Assembly (NCBI GenBank): GCA_033977485.1
Contig: CM066997.1
Span: 79,206,634-79,270,633 of the forward strand
Source of the DNA: Hydrangea macrophylla
Taxonomy: Eukaryota; Streptophyta; Magnoliopsida; Cornales; Hydrangeaceae
Length of the DNA: 64,000 nt
Direction of reading: 5' to 3'
Below are positions 56,249 to 64,000 of this stretch, one piece after another (the first letter of the stretch is position 1; each line of letters starts with the position of its first letter). The notes beneath the pieces were generated by a model that saw only the letters and a program-made list of their open reading frames with translations, was not told the origin of the DNA and did no database searches. The position numbers and the translations under genes were made by a program.

Positions 56249-57179
56249 CATGAACTTGCGAAGCAACGCATGTCGCAAGCGAGTGCCAAAGCTTTGAAGA
56301 GACAGGACTTTTGGAGGCTATAGATTTAGGATAAACAGCGTTGCAAAAGATGAAAGGACGATAAGGTTAGTGCTGGTCGTGCTCCGCGTGAGCTGCCTAC
56401 GTATCCCAAGGGGAATCAGACCAGGACGTAGTTCAGGGCACAAAGGAATAAATCACACATGCACATACACAACAATCAGGCGGATGCTATGCTATATGAG
56501 GATGATATGCAATGTGTGGATGTGATATGATTTCGTACATGAGTCCTATCATGCCTATTGTTATGATCCTAGTATGAGCAGGTGATGTGGGGTGTGCCAC
56601 TCCGAGTGGGCTGATGTTGTGCTAGTGTTTGTGACTGTGATGTGGTGGATGACTTGGATAAGGGCACCAAGGTTTAGAAGACTCTGGGTTTAGGGGCAAA
56701 CTTCTGGAATTTGGGAAGTGTGCTTTGCGAGAGAATGTAGTCAGATGTGGGGTCCCTGAGGATGACAACTAAGGATAACCCATAGGCGAGGGAGTTTAAG
56801 ATAACCGACAGTTTTATAATAACCAAAGTGAGGAGGCTCATGATAAGTGGGGTAGCTCACGATAATGGATAGGTGAGATAACCGGAGTGAAGAGGCTCAC
56901 GATAAGTGAGGAAACTAATAATGACTGACAGGTGAGAAAGCTCATGATAATCAGTGGACACGGGTCCTTAAATTGTGAATAGACAGTGCTTGCCAAGGGA
57001 ATCGGGGTGATTTGCCTGCGGGTGATGTTTTGGCCGATCCTTATGATGACAAGTCCGGAGAATCGGTTCGGACTTCTGCTATCTTCCGCTGGGATGGTAG
57101 GGGACTCTCTGAGAATCTCTCTTCAATTCTTGACCTAAAACCAGGATCCATCTCTGAATCTCTCGTAGTTGGTCAGATT
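56249..57179 (-). other. Non-coding region with diffuse repeats
   Basis: Carries one copy of the CCTACGTATCCC..CGTAGTTC repeat (56394-56436) and loose GATAACC/CTCACGATAA repeats at 56770-56960. No coding frame recognised. Confidence 0.6.
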
Positions 57180-58795
57180 TTGCAATGCTCAATCCAAAAG
57201 AGCCGGTTAGGGTCTATCGGTTTCTATCCTCGGGGGATGATGTAGGGTTCTCGGAGAATCTCTTTTGGCGCTCAATCCAAGAGGGCCGGTCAGGGCCTCC
57301 GGGAGCTGGTATCGATCGGTTTCTGTCCTCGGGGGATGATACGGGGTTCTTGGGGAATTTCTTTCGGTGCTGCTCAATCCAAGGGGGCCGGTCAGGGCCT
57401 CCGGGAGCTGGTATCGATCGGTTTCTGTCCTCGGGGGATGATGTAGGGTTCTCGGAGAATCTCTTTTGGTGCTCAATCCAAGGGGGCCGGTCAGGGCCTC
57501 CGGGAGCTGGTATCTTTTGGTTTCTATCCTCGGGGGATGATGTAGGGTTCTCGGAGAATCTCTTTCGGTGCTCAATCCAAGGGGGCCGGTCAGGGCCTCC
57601 GGGAGCTGGTATCTTTTGGTTTCTGTCCTCGGGGGATGATGTAGGGTTCTCGGAGAATCTCTTTCGGTGCTCAATCTAAGGGGGCCGGTCAGGGCCTCCG
57701 GGAGCTGGTATCTATCGGTTTCTGTCCTCGGGGGATGATGTAGGGTTCTCGGAGAATCTCTTTTGGCGCTCAATCCAAGGGGGCCGGTCAGGGCCTCCGG
57801 GAGCTGGTATCTTTTGGTTTCTATCCTCGGGGGATGATGTAGGGTTCTCGGAGAATCTCTTTTGGCGCTCAATCCAAGGGGGCCGGTCAGGGCCTCCGGG
57901 AGCTGGTATCTATCGGTTTCTATCCTCGGGGGATGATGTAGGGTTCTCGGAGAATCTCTTTTGGCGCTCAATCCAAGGAGGCCGGTCAGGGCCTCCGGGA
58001 GCTGGTATCTATCGGTTTCTGTCCTCGGGGGATGATGTAGGGTTCTCGGAGAATCTCTTTTGGCGCTCAATCCAAGGGGGCCGGTCAGGGCCTGCGGGAG
58101 CTGGTATCTATTGGTTTCTGTCCTCGGGGGATGATGTAGGGTTCTCGGAGAATCTCTTTTGGCGCTCAATCCAAGAGGGCCGGTCAGGGCCTCCGGGAGC
58201 TGGTATCTATCTGCTTCTGTCCTCGGGGATGATGCAGGGTTCTCGGAGAATCTCTTTTGGCGCTCAATCCAAGAGGGCCGGTCAGGGCCTCCGGGAGCTG
58301 GTATCTATCGGTTTCTATCCTCGGGGGATGATGTAGGGTTCTCGGAGAATCTCTTTTGGCGCTCAATCCAAGGAGGCCGGTCAGGGCCTCCGGGAGCTGG
58401 TATCTATCGGTTTATGTCCTCGGGGATGATGCAGGGTTCTCGGAGAATCTCTTTTGGCGCTCAATCCAAGAGGGCCGGTCAGGGCCTCCGGGAGCTGGTA
58501 TCTATCGGTTTCTGTCCTCGGGGGATGATGAGGGGTTCTCGGGGAATCTCTTTCTGTGCTCAATCCAAGAGGGCCGGTCAGGGCCTCCGGGAGCTGGTAT
58601 CTATCTGCTTCTGTCCTCGGGGATGATGCAGGGTTCTCGGAGAATCTCTTTTGGCGCTCAATCCAAGAGGGCCGGTCAGGGCCTCCGGGAGCTGGTATCT
58701 ATCTGCTTCTGTCCTCGGAGGATGATGTAGGGTTCGTGGAGAATCTCTTTTGGCGCTCAATCCAAGGGGGCCGGTCAGGGCCTCCGGGAGCTGAA
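57180..58795 (-). repeat. 99-bp tandem array, about 16 units
   Basis: Unit period 99 bp (for example GGGCCGG at 57484 and 57583). Units are over 90% alike by eye. Some units lack one G in CTCGGGGGATGATG (near 58227, 58425 and 58619), giving 98 bp and shifting frame. Because 99 is divisible by three, the array is open for hundreds of codons on both strands; this is a by-product of the period, not evidence of a protein. Confidence 0.95.
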
Positions 58796-58929
58796 GGATA
58801 ATGTACTCTGCTAGGAAGAAGGAAATACGTCCTTTAAATGGGAGTCAAGGCATCATTTTATTTGTGATGAGAGATACGGAGATAGCCTGCGGCACTTAAG
58901 GTTTTGATATTAAAAGAGGAGAGTGATGG

Positions 58930-59580
58930 ACTTATGTTGCTTTAGGATGAAAGAAGGTCATCAACAGCCACTCATGGACTTATGTTGCATGAAGAAAAAA
59001 TAAAAGATCAACAGCCACTCATGGACTTATGTTGCTAGGAGAAAGGAAGATCATCAACAGCCACTCATGGACTTATGTTGCATGAACAAAGGAAGATCAT
59101 CAACAGCCACTCATGGACTTATGTTGCATGAACAAAGGAAGATCATCAACAGCTACTCATGGACTTATGTTGCATGAAGAAAGATCAACAGCCACTCATG
59201 GACTTATGTTGTAAGGAGAAAGGAAGATCATCAATAGCCACTCATGGACTTATGTTGCATGAATAAAGGAAGATCATCAACAGCCACTCATGGACTTATG
59301 TTGCATGAAGAAAGATCAACAGCCACTCATGGACTTATGTTGCAAGGAGAAAGGAAGATCATCAACAGCCACTCATGGACTTATGTTGCATGAACAAAGG
59401 AAGATCAACAGCCACTCGTGGACTTATGTTGCAGGAAGGAAGAAAGATCATCAACAGCCACTCATGGACTTATGTTGCATGAAGAAAGATGAAAGATCAA
59501 CAGCCACTAATGGACTTATGTTGCATGAAGAAAGAAAGATCATCAACAGCCACTCATGGACTTATGTTGCATGAAGGAAG
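58930..59580 (-). repeat. Tandem array with 46-bp and shorter units, about 14 units
   Basis: Built on CAGCCACTCATGGACTTATG then TTGCATGAA and a variable A/G-rich linker. Exact period 46 in the core (59061 to 59107), shorter where the linker lost bases. Confidence 0.93.
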
Positions 59581-60124
59581 ATGATTAGCTTTTGGCAGTT
59601 TGGAAAGGGATGAAATCTTCCCCAAGTTTGGACGTTTCTCATGTTGACGCCTTGACTGGTGCAGTAATAGTGTTTGGTACTCTTGCTTGTATTGTCATTA
59701 GAATGCTCTATATAACTTGATTTGAAAAATTCATTATTCGTCACTGTTGACTTACACATTTGAGACTACGACTGATCCTTTTCCTGAAAAAGACTATGAC
59801 AGACTCAGAAACTGACAGACACCGACGCACAAGGGCGACGCATTCGACATTGAAATGAAACAAGCTCGATTTGCCAAAACTTAATGTGCTCTTGCCATAA
59901 ATGATGTACCATTTCTCTTTTGTGTTTACTTCTCACCTTAACGTGGCATCACTTTGATGGTGAATCTTATTTTGAAAATTCCTCCCTACTGATCTAATCA
60001 ATTTCTTTGCTTCTCCCAAGATGTGCTTTGAATTAGTGCCTTAGCTTATGGAATAAAATATGCTCCATTTCCAATCTGTTCAAGACAATGCTTGTGACTT
60101 GAAGGCTTATAGGGATTGTATGGC
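59581..60124 (-). other. Non-coding spacer
   Basis: No recognised gene or repeat between two arrays. Confidence 0.55.
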
Positions 60125-60345
60125 AAACGAAGTTTGCCCCTAGTTTGAAGGGCATGAAGTGGGATCGATAGGCAAACGAGGTAAATGACCGAAGTTTGCC
60201 CCTAGTTTGGAGGAAGGTTCATTGGAGGTTTTGGGCAAACGAGGTAGGTGACCGAAGTTTGCCCCTTGTATGAAGGGTGGACAGTAAAAGTCAGGCAAAC
60301 GAGGCGGGTAGCCGAAGTTTGCCCCTAGTGTGGAAGGTGATTTTC
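60125..60345 (-). repeat. About 62-bp array with polypurine-like units
   Basis: Four units with GTTTGCCCC at 60132, 60194, 60257 and 60317. Each pairs with an upstream GGCAAAC in the same unit, so units can form hairpins. On the element strand the motif is GGGGCAAAC, as in the polypurine tract next to the LTR. Confidence 0.85.
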
Positions 60346-60379
60346 TGGCTTGAGGCAAGGACCGTGACTTTAATCTCTC

Positions 60380-61245
60380 AAATGCTCATAACTTTTGCCT
60401 AGGCACCAGTGAGGTAACCTAGCGAGCTCTTTTCTCTCTTTTGTTATTGCTCACCTTAGATTTAGCTCTAACTTTTGCCTAGGCGTCCTTTCGGATTTTC
60501 GACCTAGCGAGCCATCCTTCTTTTCTTTTTGAAAGTCTGCCTACGTACCCCCAAGTGGGGATCAGGTCCAACGTAGTTCGGGCCATGGTTGAAAAGAAGC
60601 GAGTTGATTTTTAGGTAGGTGGGGTGACCGAACCATTGTGGTTGCCTACGTATCCCCGGGCGGGAATCAGGTCGAGCGTAGTTCAAGGCAAGGTCTTGAA
60701 AGAAATCGGTTTGATTATGATGGTGTCGACCGAACCGATGTGGTTGCCTACGTATCCCCGAGTGGGAATCAGGTCGAGCGTAGTTCAAGGCCAGGCTTGA
60801 AAGAAATTGATTGAGGGTTTTTCAAACCAATCGTAAAAGAAGTTCAAACTTAAGCCACTTATGGTAGCTTTGAATAAAAGGATTCAGTTTCAATCTCCCT
60901 TTCTTTTTCTTTTTGTTTTGTTTTGAGGATTGATCCTTTTCACTTTCGCCTAGCCAAACAATTTTGCTTTTTTAATGTAGTCGATTCTTGTGAGATCTTT
61001 CAATCGCAATCTCATAATTCCAGAATGTGCATATCAGCTCTCGGAATTTATTTGTGGCCATTCCGTGCCTAATGTGATCTTGGCACGTTCTTAAGATGTA
61101 TCTTGAAGCGTATGATTCTCTCATTTGTTTCATCAAAATTTTCTCCAATATTTTGACTGGCTAGGGTCAGATTTTGGAAATCAACACCTTCTCGGCTCTA
61201 ACTTTTGCCTAGGTGCCATTTCGGGTTTTTCACCTAGCGAGCTTT
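60380..61245 (-). repeat. Interspersed repeats of two motifs
   Basis: TAACTTTTGCCTAGG..CCTAGCGAGC occurs at 60390, 60470 and 61198. GCCTACGTATCCCCG..GTAGTTC occurs near 60538, 60641 and 60746 (and 56394). The rest of this stretch to about 61850 is non-coding, with a T run at 61250-61279. Confidence 0.8.
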
Positions 61246-61249
61246 TCTT

Positions 61250-61280
<31 letters not shown>

Positions 61281-61945
61281 GTGGAGATGAAACTCACTGA
61301 AATGTTTGGCTACCATCAAGGACTAAGTCTACACAGGTTCATATGACTCTCAATTGGGTTGGGCCCAAGGCTTTGGAATGGCGGGAAAAGGGTGTTGGGT
61401 AAGCCCCAAGTCAGTTCCAAGCATGTCTTTTCAAGATTGAGGCAAGAGAATCTTTAAATTCTTAAAGTAAGACTATTCAATTCTCGGCTCTTCATCGGTG
61501 TCGGAGCAAAATTGACTTTGACCTTTCAGGATTTTTTGTTTGAGTAAAAAAAATAAAAAATTACCTTTTTTTTTTAGCACAGTAATATCCATGGTAATTT
61601 GAAACGTGACACTTCAGTTCAGCGATTCATGCATCTATGACTAGGCACATCAGATTAGGCAAAATGAGACTTCATTCCATCAGTAGAAGAGGATTACAGA
61701 CTCATTAACAACTCGATGACAGACAGACTCAACCACAAGAATAAACATACAACAGACTTGATTAGACTCGACCTGGTCTCAAATGGAATGTCATAGTGAC
61801 TCACTTATTCTTTTTATTTCTTTTTTTTTAAGAGCATCTTCATTTGGTTTCTAGCAAGAGTCCCAAACACCGTCACTTCACCGGCACAGGTTCAACATTC
61901 ATCAGCCTCAGCGAAGAGGATCATTCGAATAGGTAAGCCAGGGGT

Positions 61946-62577
61946 TTAGGTGACACGGGGTTGAATGGGTGGTGGCTCAATGATGTTTTGGTCAATGAGG
62001 TCCTGGATATCATGGCGGAGACGTATGCACTGGTCAGTGTCATGGCCTGGGCCTTGGTGGTAGGCACATTGTTTGGACAAGTCACAGTTAGGTGGTGGGG
62101 GATCGGCACGAGGCTGAAGGAGTCGGAGGTGTCCCTTTTTTAGTAGACAGCCTAAGGCTGTGGAGGGGGAGATATCTAGTTTGGCAAAGGTACGGGGTTG
62201 CTTTTTCTGGTAAGGGCAACTAGTGGTTTGGTTGGAGGATTGGTATGGCCGATGAGGGTATGCCATGGGTTGGCTGCGCAGGGCGTCGACATCCGGGGAG
62301 TGTCGGGAGTATTTAGGCCTCTTGGACTGGTGTTGGGGTTCATCATTCTTGAATTTTTCTTCTATGATGGCATCCTCAATTCTGGTCCCCATTTCAAGTA
62401 GTTTTTTGCTAATGCTCCGTGCCATTTTATCAAATCGACTAACCCTTGAACTCAACTGCTCAACAGTGGTTTGTAGCTTGTTCACTTTCTCTTCCAGAGC
62501 TTTGTAGGCCATTGGTGGATCGATGATGGTCTAGCCCTCGATTAAGATAGTGAATTCTGGGAGGTATAAAGGTGCGC
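61946..62577 (-). pseudogene. Tat/Ogre-type Gag fragment with CCHC-like knuckle
   Basis: Open from MAYKALEEKVNKLQTTVEQL (62512), a heptad-like coiled start, through a basic linker to the family end: a Pro-rich stretch, then CAYHQGPGHDTDQC, a C-X2-H-X4-H-X4-C knuckle with His in place of the second Cys as usual in this lineage, and LRHDIQDLIDQNII. Upstream in frame, after one TAG, is LYLPEFTILIEG, so the real protein began earlier. The large Gag core seen in complete relatives is absent here. It ends at a stop with no protease or pol following. Confidence 0.8.
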
Positions 62578-62990
62578 TTACCCGGGGCTATGATTTTTCA
62601 GCAAATAGAAGTAAAAGTCCAAATTAGCGGAGGCGCGAAACACTTCTTATGGACTCCTATCAGGGAGAGATGATCAGAGTTTTGAAGGATTTAATGATGC
62701 AAACCGAGGTTACAGTAAGTTTACGACTTCTGTACAACGATTGAGATGGGTGGGGATGATGATACGTATGTATTCGATGTGTAGAGACTGACATATGTGA
62801 GACTGATAAGATGTGTGTGCATGTAGACTGACACAAATTGTGTATGTATATGAGACAAGCATGCGAATGCAAGCCCTAATCTATAGGACGCTCCTATTTC
62901 CAACAGATAGCAGCTAAACAAATAAGGTCCTAGGCATGCAGAGTGTGCTAACCTTACTATTCAGTATGATCACCAAGGGATAACAGAGAT
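62578..62990 (-). other. Non-coding 5' internal region
   Basis: No recognised frame; a weak TGTGTATG/AGACTGACA repetition near 62780-62850. Confidence 0.5.
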
Positions 62991-63605
62991 TTCCGGGATA
63001 CTTCGGGAATTTTGGACAGAGTTTCTGGGAGAAACAATGATTCGGAAGATTCGGAGAAATTTCTAGAAGTCATTTGAGTTTCTAGGAGAAATAGGGATTT
63101 CTGGTTGATTTGGACTGAGCTTCTAGGAGAAATTGGAAAATCAGAATTTCTGGGAGAAATTGGAACATCTAGGCATTTTTGGGAAGTTTGGATGGAGTTG
63201 TTGGAATTTTTGGGAAATCTTGAAAGATTTGGATAGAGCTTATGGAAAAACATGAAAACTCGGGTAAGTTGGACAGAGTTTCTGGGAGAAACAAGTATAC
63301 CGGAATTTCTGGGAGAAATTGAGATTTCTGGGTAATCTGAGAGATTTGGACAGAGCTTCTGGGACAACAGGTATAACTGGGTAAGTCGGACAGAGTTTAT
63401 GGGAGAAACAAGTATATCGGAGTTTCTAAGGAAAATTGAGGTTTCTGGGTATTCTGGGGGAAGCAAGAATATCTGGGGGACATAAGTATATCGGAGTTTC
63501 TGGAAGAAATTGAGATTTCTGGGTAATCTGGGGAGAAATAGGGATTTCTAGGAAATCTGGGTGATTCGGACAGAGTTTCTAGGAGAAACAGGGATATACG
63601 ACGGG
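62991..63605 (-). repeat. Diverged minisatellite of about 30 bp
   Basis: Roughly 20 irregular units on TTTCTGGGAGAAA and GGACAGAGTTTCT words. It lies upstream of the gag fragment on the element strand, unlike the other arrays, which are downstream. Confidence 0.85.
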
Positions 63606-64000
63606 AATAGGTGATGATGGTGATCATACTGTCTAGCGAGTTTTCATACTCCTATGTCTTAGGACCAACAAACAAGGTTTGCGGTGTATATCTTTGTGAG
63701 CATGGAGCAGACATCCTTGTCATGGTGCCTAGGCAGGTCAACTCAATGTGATCACATGTGAGTAATTGCCTTGGGAATCATAAGAAAGAGGTTCTGTTCT
63801 ATGCCACATAAGCGTCTACACCGCTCAGGTAATCCCATTAGGGCATACAGCAGTTATATCACATTGTCCTATTTGAAAAGATAAATGAACAGTCCTATGA
63901 AAGGTTCTACAAGAATCTATATGCAAAGGCTGGGTTTAGTCAAAGAGGGTCCGTTGACGAGAGTTCCAATATACCGTCAGAGAGACAGTACGGAAGTGTT
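63606..64000. other. Unassigned end of window
   Basis: No recognised feature; probably leader or 5' part of the Ogre-like element. Confidence 0.4.

Larger units (their letters stand above)
52041..64000 (-). mobile_element. Tat/Ogre-like non-autonomous LTR element (runs off window)
   Basis: Left LTR 52041-56232 (ends TGTGGACACC / GGTGTCTACA), purine tract next to it on the minus strand, then about 5.7 kb of tandem arrays and a minus-strand gag fragment at 61946-62577. Pol should lie between gag and the 3' LTR but is absent; tandem repeats occupy that space. A long LTR, a Tat-type Gag with a CAYH..H..C knuckle and array-rich 3' untranslated DNA match the Tat/Ogre lineage. The 5' LTR and the right target duplication are outside. 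The left target is gttag at 52036-52040. Confidence 0.82.

Noticed and set aside
57207..58169. 320-residue repetitive protein on the minus strand
   Set aside because: The frame is open only because the tandem unit is 99 bp; the plus strand is open too, and 98-bp units break it.
59290..59574. 94-residue repetitive protein
   Set aside because: By-product of the 46-bp array; no start context or family match.
57180..59580. Possible CRISPR-like array
   Set aside because: Units are contiguous and similar over their whole length, with no unique spacers, in a plant retroelement.
62957..63627. Two Ser/Asn/Leu-rich minus frames
   Set aside because: They follow the 30-bp minisatellite and show no conserved domain.

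Overview
This window reads as transposon-filled intergenic DNA of a flowering plant, most likely a eudicot. That rests on plant-type LTR retrotransposons with tRNA-Asp and tRNA-Met primer sites, a plant CACTA transposon, MITEs and long GA/CT and AT microsatellites. I see no host gene, rRNA, tRNA or CRISPR array. Coordinates of LTR ends come from matching repeat copies, TG..CA termini, primer sites, polypurine tracts and target duplications read by eye.

Layout. 1-27302 is a nest. The oldest shell is a decayed Tekay/Del-like Ty3 element on + (19998-27302, left part outside). A minus-strand gag-only LTR element (7997-10473 plus 18743-19997) sits in it. That element was in turn hit twice by one Athila-like family: copy B (+, 10474-18742, perfect 5-bp duplication tatgc) is inside its gag, and copy A (-, 1-7996) is inside its 3' LTR. 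27303-28759 is non-coding with a direct duplication and a GA/CT palindrome. 28760-31937 is a broken Copia element, cut by a CACTA element (31938 to about 37.7 kb) carrying a four-exon TNPA-like gene and a ruined TNPD gene. 37.7-44.6 kb holds nested foldback MITEs and minisatellites. 44724-46938 holds two partial Tekay-type LTRs and 46939-47768 an unclassified LTR-like piece. 47769-52040 is a young gag-only Copia element. 52041-64000 is a minus-strand Tat/Ogre-like element with a 4.2-kb LTR, several tandem arrays and a gag fragment; it runs out of the window.

How the pieces relate. The four best preserved LTR families all lack reverse transcriptase and integrase. They keep gag or gag-protease, LTRs and, where visible, primer site and polypurine tract, so they would have to move with enzymes made elsewhere. 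The two elements that do have pol domains are dead.

Main candidate novelty. LTRs of five unrelated types carry an array of short palindromes centred on CpG just upstream of their TATA box: TCGCGCGA (Athila-like), CAATCGATTG (Tekay-like), CAGTCGACTG (Copia), TCGATCGA-type (unclassified) and GCCGCGGC (Ogre-like). In three diverged Tekay-type LTRs the last palindrome ends 61-62 bp before the TATA box although the DNA between differs. In the Athila-like and Copia families the same palindrome recurs in the internal region after gag. This looks like a shared, convergent promoter design. Its function is not readable from sequence alone.
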